Source: Homalodisca vitripennis
Taxonomy: Eukaryota > Arthropoda > Insecta > Hemiptera > Cicadellidae
Assembly (NCBI RefSeq): GCF_021130785.1
Contig: NC_060214.1
Coordinates: 107,730,001 to 107,794,000, forward strand
Direction: 5' to 3'
Length of the DNA stretch: 64,000 bases
Position numbers and translations under genes: made by a program. Below are positions 47,301 through 55,592 of the stretch, piece by piece. Position 1 is the first letter of the stretch; the number at the start of each line of letters is the position of its first letter. The notes under the pieces are model-generated. The model ran no database searches. It was not told where the DNA came from and saw nothing but the letters and a program-made list of their open reading frames with translations.

Positions 47301-50300
47301 TTACTGTGATATCCAGGAAAAGTAATTAAGTTCTAATTAAGTAACTGACTAACACGGAGTAAAAATAATCTACTACAAACTCTCAAAAAGTGTAGTAGTC
47401 TAGAGTGCAATTTCAGTCTTCAAAATAATGATTAAAATCTTTTTTAGAGAGGAATTTCATTTAGATATGCCATTTGTGAATTTAAATGTTTTTTTTTTTT
47501 TTTTGTGGGAATAAAGTCAATGATCATGTCAATAACATTTTCCTATATTTTTAGTTATTATCTACTGGAACCATTTTTAGAGAGTTTAGAGATAGTTGTC
47601 TAGGAACAATTTTTGAACCAATCTCCGAGAAACAGATTATTTTGGTGCGGATTAGTAATGTAGAATGGATTTTGAAAAGATCTAAAGCCATACAGTACAA
47701 GTTATAACTTACAATTAGTTAATTGAATTTATTAAATTTTTTTACAGAACATTATATTGTGCGAAGGGAAACTATGAATTTGGTATCTCTCGACTGATCA
47801 AAAGTCTAGAACCTTACAACAAGAAGCTGGGCATAGATACGTGGTAAGTAAAAAAAAAAAAACACATTAATGTTAAGCATCTTATTTCTGCTTTTTCCTT
47901 TGAAAACTGAAATTATTATAATAACTTCCAACAGCTTCTAGTCCTGTTATTTTTTGTAATTCACTATATTTATTGGACCTATTTATATATCAATAAATCA
48001 GGTCAGTGACATGACTGTTGAGCTTTCGGACAGGCTTCAACGTGCTCAAAACTATTGTATCAGATTTATTTTCAATCTCAGACGTTATGAGCATGTGACT
48101 CCATTTTTCGAACAGCTATCGCTTCTGAAACTTCAACAACTTCGCCAACTTCACATTCTTTCAACTCTACATTCAGTTATCAAAAACAAGTCACCTGTTT
48201 ACCTGTCCGAACATTTCAAATTTATTTCCGATATAAGTGAGCGACCTACGAGAAGGGGATCCACCTTACTGTCAATTCCTGTTCATCGATCGAACTTCTT
48301 CAGTAAGTCGTTCACTGTTCAGGCATGTCGCCTCTGGAACTCTCTTCCTGATGATATACGTATTATAGAGGGCCGAGCTCGTTTTGGGGCAAAGGTCAAG
48401 GACTTGTTGCTGGCCGGTCTGTGGGGGTGACGGGTGGCGGTGCTCGTGGCGTGCTTGTGGTCGGGCTGTGTGTTTGAGAGAATGAATGTAGTAATAACGA
48501 GAAATTCTTTAAAAAGTAATCTGTTAATTTAAGTTTTAATTTAACTTTGTTTGAATTTTTCTACATATTAAGCTGATAAATTTTATTTATAATTATTAAA
48601 TAGTATGTATATATTTTGGTTAATTTTTAAGCATTTATTTTAATTTAAAATTTGTTATTAGTTAAGATCATTCACTGTACATATATCTGTATATTATGTG
48701 AGGTTGAGTGGTAGAGAGGGCTAAATAGCCCTAACTCCGCCTCTTAAATAAAGGCATATTTCATTTCATATATAGTGCAAATATCTTAAATTATAATCTA
48801 TGTCAGAATTGCATGATAGGCTTGACCATGCTCTCAGCTGATCTTGCCTCACTTTGTGCCTCTATGAGAACATTGCCACATCAATGTCCTTATGCGCCTT
48901 ACTGCATAGATCCAGTTTTAAATTTGGTAACTGACATAGCCCAAGAAATTAGGTACTGTGTATGTTTAGTCATTTAACTCAGACAACAACAGAAATTTTA
49001 AGCTGGGAAACTGTTTTTGAAGAATTAATTTTGAAAGGAACATTTTTCAAAAATACTGACAGATTAATTATTTACAGTTAACAAAATCCATTCTCATTCT
49101 TGTTTCTATCTCTTTCTTCTTATAGAATTTGCCAGTTGTGAGATTTATAGGTGATCTTATTTTTGTGGATAAATACATTGAAAAAGTGTTTGGACATTAT
49201 CAAAGAGAAGTTTGCTGTTAACTGTTACGGAGGTTATTATTTGACTAGCTGGTGGTTAGAGAGAACGAAATAAAATTAGTGGAACATCTGCGATTTTAAA
49301 AAGCCACTTTTGATTGTTGGTGCATTCCAGATTCCACCTAATCCTAGAACTCTTTTCTCAAACACGGGCTATATCTGCAATCCATCTGAGGTAGGTTTTT
49401 TCAAAATTGAAATTCAGAGATTTATGTAAAAATTCCTTCAGGGAGCTTGAATTGTTGACTTTGCCCGCCCTGTCTCTATATCCATGAGGTTACTCTGTAC
49501 TGCCGATTCAAGTGTATGTTGGTCCAAGGCAGGGACGTTCACCAGTATGGGACTAGGGCCTGGGACAACTTCCGTATTCAAACAGCACAGAACTGTCACG
49601 TTTGAATGTTTACCATCAGAGGTGGGCGTTAAGTTGATAAATAAGCTCCCTGATGAGATAAAAAATTGAAATGTTCCAAAAAAATTCAAAGCACGATTGA
49701 GAAATCTATTACTGTCTGATGATCTACTCTGTTGAAGAGTTTAAGATGGGATAAAATTTGAAATGAATTAAAATTTGTTGGTTAAATCCTTTAGTTCTGT
49801 TCTAAATTGTAATCAGCATAGCTGAAAACTGTTTAATAAGTGAAATGACGTGTGTTTAAATTGATTTCTACAATTCAATTATATTTTAATACATGTACTA
49901 TATTGACGATTGTATACAATTTTTCTTAAATTGTGAACACAATAAAGATTTTTTATTATTATTCACAGGACAAGATGAGGAAACCCCTAATTGCACTTAG
50001 TCCTAAAAGAACCTTTGTGCTGCTTCAAGAGTGACAGGATACTAGGATGGGTAAGGTTGGGGTGTGCCCCATTCCTGTCGACATAACGGGCACTGTCTCA
50101 GTCATATCACCTTGGAAGAATGGGAGACTAGTTCTGCTCCAGCTTCCTCCAGTCAAAGTAGCCAAGGGAGATAATGCTCCTTCATATCTTGGCTTTAAAA
50201 ACCTTTAACATTATGGAAGAGGTCCACCCATTCCAACAGTCATCCTCAGTAAATTAGATTTATTGACCGACTTGTTTTGTCCCGTTATTTTGACATTTGA

Positions 50301-53300
50301 AGTTAGTGATGTGCAATCCCTGAACACCCATTGGGATGCCCACACTTAAGTGACATATCGGTTTTGCTGTACCCAGCATGGATTCTACAAGTAGGAGAAA
50401 TGATTCATATATATATTTTGTGAATAATGATCTATACTGGATTCATGCTTGGATTTGGATATGCTAAGACTAATTGTGTAGCATATTTGTATAGAATTTA
50501 GAGAAAATCCATACAAATACATTTTGCCAAATTAAAATATTTTGTACATCTGTTTCAGGTTTTATGCCAAACGATGCATGCTGTCATTGATAGAAAACCT
50601 GTCAAAACACATGATAACTGCTAGAGATACATTTTTTCAAGAGTGCATTTCTTTCCTGGAACAGTGTGAAGGTAAAAATACTGTTTTTTTACATATATAT
50701 TTTTTGTTTAGTAATGATAAAAAAATACTATCGGGGCACTCCCATTAAAACTCGAACTAATGCATAAAGAATGAAGAAAGAATAGTTATAAGTTTAATGA
50801 ATAGATAATATAAAATACAATCTTATTGGCTGAGCGTTAGCAAAGCCTATCACTCAAGGGGCTAGAAAAATGTAATTTCTGTCTGTCTGTCCGTACGATA
50901 TCTTGAAAACGAATTGACCTATAGATTTGAAAGTTGGTATGAAGCTTCATTTCTATATACAGTGTGTTCCAATTTTTAAGCACACTAGAGGGATCTTGGA
51001 AACGATAAGAGATACAGCAAAGATCAAATAGACAAAGTTGTGCGTAATTACAATACCAACAAATCAATGTGGTTAAGTTAATTATTGGTTGTATCGTTCA
51101 TTCGCTGCACTCAAAAAATTGTTTTTGGTCAAAATCTTCAAACTGTCACAGTTCTCTTATTAATACGTATGTTGTAACGTTTTTTACATGAAATCTGCAT
51201 GAAATTTCTTCTAGCTTTTAAATATTATAATGAACAAGTTTTAAGACCAGCAAGCACGGGTTGTAGGGTTAGAGTTAACTTTTTAAATGCAACAACCCAT
51301 TTTTATTTAAATAAAAGAAAGTAAATTTTTAACTAATTTCAAAAATATTCTATGTGTTGTACACGTGGTTATCATAAAATAAAAACTGGTTTTTTGTATG
51401 GTCATTTGAAGGGAAATTTAATTTCACCAGTTGGATAGTTGGTAAACCAGTATGTAGTAACATAGAAGGTGTTGATGGGTCAGACCAAATGTTGTATTGT
51501 TATCTAGATGAACGAAGGACAGTAAAATACTGAAAGAAAGTCACATTTAATGTGTTTACCTGAATGATTCTGAATTCCTATGTAATATATAAGGAAAATT
51601 GTACTGGGAAACATATGTCAAGACTTCAGTTCAGTTACCATTATTGAGGACCTGTCTCAAGAGTGGCTTGATTAAAATAATCAAGCCCTAAATATGGGCG
51701 GAGGAGATGCACAGAACGGTTTTGGTTTTGAACATTTACCAGGGAATATGAAGAGAAACTGTGCTGTTTGTAATAAAATAAGTACTGCAGCTGAAGGGCG
51801 TAGGAAGAAGTCAAGACTTATTTGTTAAGAACTGTAAGAACCTCCTTTGCTTTGGTGAACACTGATGATAGAAAGCCTCAGTCAATAAAGTGTAAATAAT
51901 GTATGTAGCTCATTGAAGTGTGTTTTATGATGTTTATAAATAAAAGACTAAGTAATGGTTATTTAGTTTTTTGTTTGACATTTTTAGTTTTGGGTATAGT
52001 AAATATATAAATATATAAGTACGAGGGGTATTAGAAAAATAAGGTTCCCTATTCCGCCGAGACAGAATGCGATATGTTGGGAGAAATCTGGTAACACTGT
52101 CTTACTCATCAGCTGTCCCTCTCTCTATCCATACCACTCGCGCCTCGCTACGTCCAACAGTGCCGGCCTAGCTGCCTTCGAAGAGAGAGCTCCCTATCGT
52201 TGTTACCGCCAGATGCGAAATTCGTGCTGTGATACGTTTTTAAATGCAAAACAGATTTCACCTATTGAAATTCATCGTCAGTTAATCGAAGTTTATGGGG
52301 AAAACTGCATATATGTTCAACACGTTCGGAAATGGTGTAGAGAATTCAGTGGAGGCCGCATGGAAATTCACAATGAAAACTGAAGTGGACGGCCTTCAGT
52401 TTCAGATGGAGTTGTTGAAAAAGTTGAAACAATATTGCTTGAAGATTGGCCATCCCCATCACTTATTTCCAAAATTAAAGGAACACTTGGGTGGCCAACG
52501 CTTCAGTACCGATGATGAAGTCAAGGAAGAGGTTACTCGATTCCTCAAAGGATTGGCGGCAGAATTCTACAACATGGGGATAGAAAAGTTGGAGCATCGT
52601 CTACAAAAGTGTTTGGACAGAAACGGTGATTATGTGGAAAAATAGCTTAACTTTTAAGTTTTAAATTGATGTATAACACTAAGTAGAAATATAGAGCTGT
52701 CTATTTTTAAAAATCATGGGAACCTTATTTTTCTAATACCCCTTGTACAAGTTGAATATAAGTTATATAAGTCAGTTACAAGAGTTGAATGAAGTTGGTG
52801 ATTTAAAATTTAAAGAATATAAGAAATGAATGGATTTATAAGAAAATAAGAAATATGAAACTGTGAATCTGGAGAAAAATAAATATGGATTAACAATCAT
52901 TGCAGAACTGGAAGATTCCAAAGTTCATTTGCCAAATAGATTTTTAACAGTTCTAAATGATAAGAAAATTAAAGAAATGGTAAATTACACTTAAAAGTTA
53001 CTGGAAAGAAAACTATCAAAGATAAAGAATACACCACAATTAACTTCGTAGGATAACCATTTTTCATTGGTTATTTTCAAATTTTGCCTTAAAGGATTTT
53101 AAAGTTTTCATTTGATTTCAAAGATTTTTCATTAAAACAGCTTAAGAAATTAGAAGCAAACCTGAACAGTAAAACAGTTATAGATTCTGTTATTTGTCAT
53201 TGAATTTACTGTTTGATTTCTCAGATTCGTTTATGGTCCTTTGAACAGTATTTTTGTTTGCTCAATTTCTGTTTGCCTCCAAAAGTGCGCTAGAATCCCC

Positions 53301-55457
53301 ATATTCATATCTACTTAAATATACAGTATGATAGTTTACTTCAGCATCTTACCAAATTTATATGTGTGTCAACTTCTAGGAAAAACGTTATAAACACAAT
53401 AGTACATTTTGAAAATTTATAATTAGGTAAAGAATTATATATACTTTAGTCATGTGTAATAGAAAAGCCCCAAATATCTTTTTGAAAATGACTTAAGTGT
53501 GTAGAAATGTAAAAAAAATTGTTTAGTCTAACTTTTTTTATTACATAAATTAACTAATCATAAAAATTTTAAAACCCCATTTTCTTTGAAAGAGCATTTA
53601 TTAAGGACAAAAAAACAGTAAAAAAAATCATGAAGATATGTTGAAAAAACCAAACATACAATGATTTGTATCAAATCTTGCCGAGAGGTTGAAAAACGCT
53701 TTGGCATTTTTGGCTGGTACTTTAAGAAAATGGGCTGGTGTGCAAAGGGTTAAATTTGACATTCAGCCATCCTTAAACTTTTGACGCGATTCACGCACAA
53801 CACCATCACTCATAATGTTTTCTCCGTAAACACAGCACATTCTCCAATGGATTTCTGCTGCACGATTCCCTTCCGCTTGCAGGAAACGAGTAACACTTCA
53901 ATTTACATTTGGCGAGAGAATCAGTAGAGGCGACTATGTTTATGAGACTGTAGCTCATTGCAAACTGACTACTTGAACTCAACAGTGACAAATGCGCGAT
54001 TGACTACTGCGCACACCGCGAACCTGCCACGTGTCTGGCTGTCATGGCGTTTGATTGGAGGTTGAGAAAAAAGACCCTCAAAGATACATAAAAATATAAT
54101 AACATTATTTCATTTAGTTAATTATTTTGTAATTTTATATTCATTAGTTAATTTAATATATCATTCAGGGGACTGGAATTTTTTTTATTTCTGTCTGTCC
54201 CCATGATATCTTGAGAACGAACCTACCTATAGACTTAAAATTCTGGTATCAATTTACAATAACGTGACCATGGAAAGGTATGTTCATTTTTTTTCCTGAA
54301 AACTACAATTTTTCTTGAAAACAATAGTGAAGAAAAAATTCGTTGGCAACGAAAATCAAAGGAGTTATGATTTTTTGAAATCCTCTGAAAACTCTGTTTT
54401 TGACAGTACCTCTGGCAACACTATCCATATTTGACAGTTTGGTATTACTCCGCGGCTCTCTCAAATAAAGAAGGGACGCCATTTTGAACTATTTTGTTCC
54501 TCCGTGTCTATTCTTAACCTCCTAGTTCAGTAGTGGTAATGGCACACCTTTGTGTTGGATGTTCATTAAGGTAAGTGATAAGTTACTGAAATGATGCTGA
54601 CTAGTACGTTAATCCTGTCAACGATGCCTGCCCGCTGCGCACTGCTTGCTCTTTTAGAAAAAAAATTAACTCGAGCTTGCAAAAGTCGAATCCCAGATCA
54701 CGTGATGCCCCTGCTCCTTAACGCAATAATGCCCGAAAGGCATCAATATAATACAATAATATACTTTCCCCCCAGTTTATATGCACCTGTGATAAATAAT
54801 ACTTGGCTATAAATGCCCAACCCATGAAAAAAAGTCCATTTTCTATGGTCACGTTATTGTAAATAAATACCAAAATTCTGCATGAAGCTTCATTCCTACA
54901 TAGGCTTTAGTGATGCTCAGCCAAATCATATTGATTTCTATGGTGCCTATCATTCAGTAGGCTTGCACAATTTATCCTTTGTCCATGGGGGGAGGGGGAG
55001 GGAGATGAGAATTTCTTTTCTGTATGATTGTCTGTCTGTTAGTCTGCAGCATATTTCAAAAAGGAAATGCATAGACTTGAGATTTGCATGTATCCTCAGT
55101 GAAGCATATTTTGTGATATGTGGTGTGCATTGTTTATATAATTAATTTTAATATAAAATTTAAAATATTTAATTTTTAAATGTATGTAAATATGTATATA
55201 TATCGATGATCAAAATTATAGTTTATTATATAGTTTTGGTCATGGACATTCTAAATTCAAAAACACACACACACACAAACATATAGAATACATAAAGAAA
55301 TTTATTTGAATCTTTGTTTGTTTAAGCTCATGGGAAGGAAGTGAAGACAGTAGCAGAGAATCCTCTTGAAGAGTCAACTGTTCACAATGGCAAAGACACA
55401 GTTACTTATGAGGCTAGACACTTGAAAGCGTTGTTCCTCAAACTGCAGATGTTCTAA
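29321..55457 (+). CDS. IFT70/TTC30 intraflagellar transport protein, 13 exons placed, first exon missing
   Basis: Exons 29321-29386, 30341-30550, 32023-32148, 35525-35660, 36830-36994, 37262-37376, 38195-38348, 40012-40208, 43794-44004, 46319-46494, 47748-47843, 50559-50671 and 55327-55457 join in frame to 631 residues plus stop. IFT70 (TTC30, DYF-1, fleer) is a TPR superhelix in the IFT-B complex, wrapping IFT52/IFT88 and needed for cilium assembly and tubulin polyglutamylation. Highly conserved stretches are IIERGIREHPELSVGM, EAFNLKAAIEYQL, FEKLQFLLQQNPFPPET, IVLANLCVSYIMTAQNDEAE and LYCAKGNYEFGISRLIKSLE. Vertebrate proteins are about 665 aa, so only 15-20 N-terminal residues are lacking. 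In insects ciliated cells are mostly sensory neurons and sperm, so restricted expression is expected. Introns are filled with transposons. A tandem triplication affects the exon at 43794. Confidence 0.95.
29460..30240 (+). repeat. Rep-B dispersed repeat, copy 1
   Basis: It starts near TTGGCTGAGCATTAGTGAAG and carries TTTCATTTCTGTCTGTCTGT and ATATCTCGAAAACA, shared with 50820-50965 and 54160-55145. A second related stretch (GGCTGAGCATCGTTGGAGCC, about 30024, to TTGTGGTGTAGCG) suggests a longer element or two adjacent copies. Class unknown; it lies within IFT70 intron 2. Confidence 0.65.
30341..30550 (+). CDS. IFT70 exon 3
   Basis: 70 codons from SRACLSLLAYCYFYTQDF to EDPSVQPK, phase 0 at both ends. 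They form two TPR units (NCYERLVALVPEEQDYQLYY and a following QALYQ-like helix). Donor GTGGGT. Confidence 0.95.
30653..31217. mobile_element. TIR8 family, copy C
   Basis: Ends GGGCAGTGTACAACAAGC and the inverse of ACCGGGTCCACTTATCATAC align to copy A. Flanks CAAATGAT (30645-30652) and CAAATAAT (31218-31225) match at seven of eight positions, again an 8-bp duplication. It lies in the IFT70 intron between exons 3 and 4. Confidence 0.8.
32023..32148 (+). CDS. IFT70 exon 4
   Basis: 42 codons, VRKLKAAIKYGEEDL to NHGCLLYK, phase 0, acceptor TTGGTGCAG, donor GTAACC. The acidic linker SSPEDDPDTE is shorter than in vertebrates. Confidence 0.95.
32371..33112. mobile_element. Non-autonomous TIR element with a 56-bp tandem duplication
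   Basis: Ends AGAGGAGCTCTTCTTATT and its inverse AATAAGAAGAGCTCCTCC (about 33095-33112) define a 740-base element. Two copies of a 56-bp segment (AAAAGAAATAAGTAATCGTC, at 32409 and 32465) lie just inside the left end. No transposase and no certain target duplication. Confidence 0.65.
33440..34945 (+). pseudogene. LINE reverse-transcriptase fragment (interrupted by a Helitron)
   Basis: The translation contains GVPQGSILGPVFF (33505 onwards), FADDLAVQV (about 33604), an SYGIIVWGNDC block (about 33962), KRAIKIIDN (about 34027), and then YGILTVPALYILDCL. The reading resumes after 34838 with LYIKRNLHAIPTNRS. These are the successive palm and C-terminal motifs of jockey/RTE-like LINEs. Several frameshifts show decay. 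Confidence 0.85.
34137..34838. mobile_element. Non-autonomous Helitron-like insertion
   Basis: It begins TC (TCTGTATATATAAAAATG) and ends CTAG, is preceded by A and followed by T, and has no target duplication, as Helitrons do. A GC-rich stretch with a small GCGC...GCGC stem lies just before the end. Removing it restores the LINE reading frame across the junction without loss or gain of a base. No Rep/helicase ORF is present. Confidence 0.85.
35090..35415. repeat. Unclassified dispersed repeat shared with 43170-43430
   Basis: AGGTGAACTGGAGCTAAACTC (35374-35394; also 43370-43390) and inverted matches around AAGAGATCCAAAAAAG / CTTTTTCGGATCTCTT link the two regions. A related hairpin-bearing phrase (CATACCTCTTCACATAGATT) occurs near 38939. 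Coding potential is unclear. Confidence 0.5.
35525..35660 (+). CDS. IFT70 exon 5
   Basis: Codes EMRYEEALQKFTTAL through YYRLKEYAPALKHI, a classic TPR pair, and ends in phase 1 before GTAGTG. The frame runs on into the intron for 16 unrelated codons. Confidence 0.95.
36830..36994 (+). CDS. IFT70 exon 6
   Basis: Codes DIIERGIREHPELSVGMATE through FNLKAAIEYQLNN, the most conserved part of the protein. Acceptor CTTCCAG, donor GTGAGT, phase 1 to phase 1. Confidence 0.97.
37262..37376 (+). CDS. IFT70 exon 7
   Basis: Codes ETAREALTDMPPRSEEELDA to MESKPHEG. The donor is the weak GTTTGT; it is fixed by the need to restore GF-E with the next exon (GG|A TTT GAG). Confidence 0.93.
38195..38348 (+). CDS. 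IFT70 exon 8
   Basis: Codes FEKLQFLLQQNPFPPETLGN through NTHLTHKYLSP, phase 2 to phase 0. Donor GTACGT; a Rep-A copy begins about 35 bases after it. Confidence 0.96.
38383..38770 (-). mobile_element. Rep-A repeat, antisense copy in IFT70 intron 8
   Basis: The reverse complement matches the copies at 56058 and 25689: TTCTAAAAGGACC, GGAGTGACAGGATACTCTGG, CAGTCAAAGCAGGCAGGGGG. It begins about 35 bases after the exon 8 donor. An open frame running from exon 8 into it is fortuitous. Confidence 0.8.
39542..39800 (-). mobile_element. 5'-truncated LINE with a 30-bp target duplication
   Basis: Flanks 39512-39541 and 39801-39830 are identical over 30 bases (starting CACAACTTAGGTGAGATGG). The insert, read on the minus strand, encodes the last residues of a reverse transcriptase ORF (LKRRLMDWLLERTIYTVQEF, then WIGELSNEDE and stop). 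A 3' UTR follows with AATAAAGATTTGATTTGATT and an A/T tail. This is textbook target-primed insertion, between IFT70 exons 8 and 9. Confidence 0.93.
40012..40208 (+). CDS. IFT70 exon 9
   Basis: Codes YLYDFLDALITQQSSPEEAY to EYEDTLD plus two bases of an Arg codon. The donor AG|GTACATC matches the acceptor-side AG|GTACATC of the next exon over nine bases. Confidence 0.95.
40499..40700 (+). repeat. tRNA-derived SINE, family S1, copy 2
   Basis: A-box-like TGGCCGAGTGGTTTTAG (about 40509) and B-box-like GGTTCAAAAACCC (about 40561) are followed by the same tail as 4147-4350 (CCTTGTACTGTATCAACTCC to GAGGACGGGCAGAATAAGG). It lies in the intron after exon 9. Confidence 0.78.
40740..42300. other. IFT70 intron sequence without recognised content
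   Basis: AT-rich; no coding similarity or shared repeat seen. Confidence 0.45.
42307..42585 (-). pseudogene. LINE ORF2 C-terminal fragment
   Basis: A 92-codon open frame with RMRWAGHLLRKEDNSLVKN and PEGRRPPGRPKLRWRDQIRR. This arginine-rich 'GRRPxGRPKxRWxD' block is typical of the C-terminus of RTE/CR1-like endonuclease-reverse transcriptases in animals. It lies in the IFT70 intron before the triplicated exon. Confidence 0.85.
43170..43430. repeat. Unclassified repeat next to the triplicated exon
   Basis: It shares TGAACTGGAGCTAAACTC with 35377-35394 and CCTCTTCAC.TAGATTA with about 38942. It contains a hairpin (CACCTAGATTAC, loop, GTAGTCTAGGTG at 43198-43231). It ends about 30 bases before the 154-bp units. 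Confidence 0.5.
43486..43618 (+). pseudogene. Truncated extra copy 1 of IFT70 exon 10
   Basis: Same residues as the real exon up to WRLHVAH, then the frame shifts into the duplicated intron end. It retains its acceptor (CCGAAG|G), so it could be chosen by the spliceosome and give a truncated product. Confidence 0.85.
43640..43772 (+). pseudogene. Truncated extra copy 2 of IFT70 exon 10
   Basis: As copy 1, but with TATATCCC at its start and one D-to-G change (YWGLEQ). Its 154-bp period begins GT and ends AG and could be removed as an intron. Confidence 0.85.
43794..44004 (+). CDS. IFT70 exon 10 (third, complete tandem copy)
   Basis: Codes YIPVLMSQAKIYWDLEQYW through FYEPIVKKHYNN, phase 2 entry, donor GTAAGT. 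Only this copy continues into HVLFMQDNKFKEAAGF. Two truncated copies of its first 133 bases plus the acceptor lie directly upstream at 43486-43618 and 43640-43772. Confidence 0.93.
44211..44390 (+). repeat. Partial Rep-A-like copy
   Basis: Only the 3' part matches Rep-A (AAGGTTCTTTTAGGACTAAGTG at 44332-44353, then an A-run). The preceding sequence is diverged or a different subfamily. Confidence 0.5.
44788..45157 (+). mobile_element. Miniature mariner relic
   Basis: Left end CGAGGGTCATCCTGAATTAA and right end TTACTTTCCGCATGACTGTTG are inverted copies next to TA on each side. A remnant of the transposase start (IDQPAD.EIR-like, about 44936-44965) follows the left end; the catalytic part is deleted. 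370 bp. Confidence 0.75.
45170..46310. other. IFT70 intron with repeat scraps
   Basis: 45361-45380 (CTTCGCTAACGCTCAGC) is the inverse of the Rep-B start, so a fragment of that family lies around 45210-45400. 46050-46115 (GATGGCGAATGTCCAAAATT, ATGTTATCCTTTCA) is a half copy of the FB-1/FB-2 core. The rest is unrecognised. Confidence 0.5.
46319..46494 (+). CDS. IFT70 exon 11
   Basis: Codes ILGASAIVLANLCVSYIM through KVFHLCIVNLVIG, phase 0 to phase 2, acceptor CCTTTTAG, donor GTCAGT. A piggyBac-type MITE begins 52 bases downstream. Confidence 0.96.
46546..47186. mobile_element. piggyBac-type MITE
   Basis: TTAA|CCCTTTTAGTGCCA at the left and TGGTGCCAAAAAGGG|TTAA at the right give inverted ends and the TTAA duplication typical of piggyBac transposition. 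641 bases with no transposase. It lies between IFT70 exons 11 and 12. Confidence 0.85.
47748..47843 (+). CDS. IFT70 exon 12
   Basis: Codes TLYCAKGNYEFGISRLIKSL then EPYNKKLGIDTW, phase 2 to phase 2, donor GTAAGT. Close to invariant within the family. Confidence 0.97.
48002..48768 (+). mobile_element. 5'-truncated LINE with 139-codon RT C-terminus and 3' tail
   Basis: The open frame 48011-48430 encodes the C-terminal region of a non-LTR reverse transcriptase (LSDRLQRAQNYCIRFIF, FFSKSFTVQACRLWNSLP, RFGAKVKDLLLAGLWG). The 3' UTR ends in the tail shared with 3052-3118 and 19376-19440. The frame is intact, so the insertion is fairly young. It lies between IFT70 exons 12 and 13. Confidence 0.88.
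49480..49967 (+). pseudogene. LINE C-terminal fragment, second family
   Basis: The translation includes KLINKLPDEIKN and, after a stop, KKFKARLRNLLLSDDL, the usual 'F..LP..I....KFK..L...L' end of jockey-like RTs. A 3' UTR follows to AATAAAG at about 49945 and a TTATTATTATT tail. Confidence 0.75.
49968..50395 (-). mobile_element. Rep-A repeat, antisense copy
   Basis: Matches the other copies: CACTTAGTCCTAAAAGAACC, GAGTGACAGGATACTAGGAT, and CACCCATTGGGATGCCCACA near the end. It appears to abut the LINE tail at 49967. Confidence 0.78.
50559..50671 (+). CDS. IFT70 exon 13
   Basis: Codes FYAKRCMLSLIENLSKHMIT to FLEQCE, phase 2 to phase 1, acceptor CTGTTTCAG, donor GTAAAA. Confidence 0.95.
50820..50965 (+). 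repeat. Rep-B dispersed repeat, copy 2
   Basis: TTGGCTGAGCGTTAGCAAAGCC starts a 145-base copy with TCTGTCTGTCTGTCCG and GATATCTTGAAAACG, in the last IFT70 intron. Confidence 0.75.
51441..51880 (+). pseudogene. piggyBac-type transposase C-terminal relic
   Basis: The translation shows GVDGSDQMLYCYLDERRTVK (the third catalytic aspartate region 'GVDxxDQM' with the R-R/K-T motif), then LNSYVIYKENC. Later CAVCNK...RRKKSRLIC.NCKNLLC resembles the cysteine-rich C-terminal zinc-binding domain of PGBD-like proteins. Stops and frameshifts interrupt it. A TTAA-flanked end (GCAAAGGG|TTAA) at 53749 may be the 3' end of the same element, now split by the mariner at 52022-52745. Confidence 0.75.
52022..52745 (+). 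mobile_element. Mariner-like deletion derivative
   Basis: Inverted ends CGAGGGGTATTAGAAAAATA and the inverse of TTATTTTTCTAATACCCCTTG are flanked by TA (52020-52021, 52746-52747). Inside, the transposase N-terminus (AKQISPIEIHRQLIEVYGEN, in a different frame from the 116-codon ORF) is joined to the C-terminus (FYNMGIEKLEHRLQKCLDRN, GDYVEK and stop, 52550-52645). The catalytic core is missing. A frameshift in the T-run at about 52235 and a stop at about 52381 add to the damage. Confidence 0.88.
52748..54160. other. IFT70 last intron, mostly unrecognised
   Basis: AT-rich. The TTAA-flanked GGG end at 53747-53753 is the only mark. A less AT-rich patch (53760-54060) shows no recognised coding. 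Confidence 0.45.
54160..55145 (+). repeat. Rep-B dispersed repeat, copy 3, split by a TIR element
   Basis: 54160-54244 and 54872-55145 together form one Rep-B copy (TTTCTGTCTGTCC, GATATCTTGAGAACGAACC; then GCATGAAGCTTCATTCC). The segments are separated by the element at 54245-54871. Confidence 0.75.
54245..54871. mobile_element. Non-autonomous TIR element with 8-bp target duplication
   Basis: Inverted ends of about 29 bases (54245-54273 and 54843-54871; GGTATCAATTTACAATAACG against GGTATTTATTTACAATAACG on the other strand). Flanked by AAAATTCT on both sides (54237-54244 and 54872-54879). No transposase. The 8-bp duplication fits the hAT/P/Merlin range. Termini differ from TIR8. Confidence 0.88.
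55327..55457 (+). CDS. IFT70 exon 14 and stop
   Basis: Codes HGKEVKTVAENPLEEST, then TVTYEARHLKALFLKLQMF and TAA. The conserved VTYE-R-LKAL end of the family is present. The acceptor is TTGTTTAAG, a weak AAG, following a 4.6-kb intron. Confidence 0.92.
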
Positions 55458-55493
55458 AGTAGCATTTATAACTGGCTGTCTTGACAAAAAAGA

Positions 55494-55499
55494 AATAAA
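55494..55499 (+). terminator. IFT70 poly(A) signal
   Basis: AATAAA 37 bases after the stop codon. The 3' UTR would be very short. A mariner relic starts about 95 bases further on. Confidence 0.7.
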
Positions 55500-55592
55500 G
55501 TTAAAAAATGTGTTGAAAACTGAAGTTTAATCTTAAAATAATAGTTAATAAGAAGACCATACAAGATTTATCAACCATTTCTACTCAAAGTA

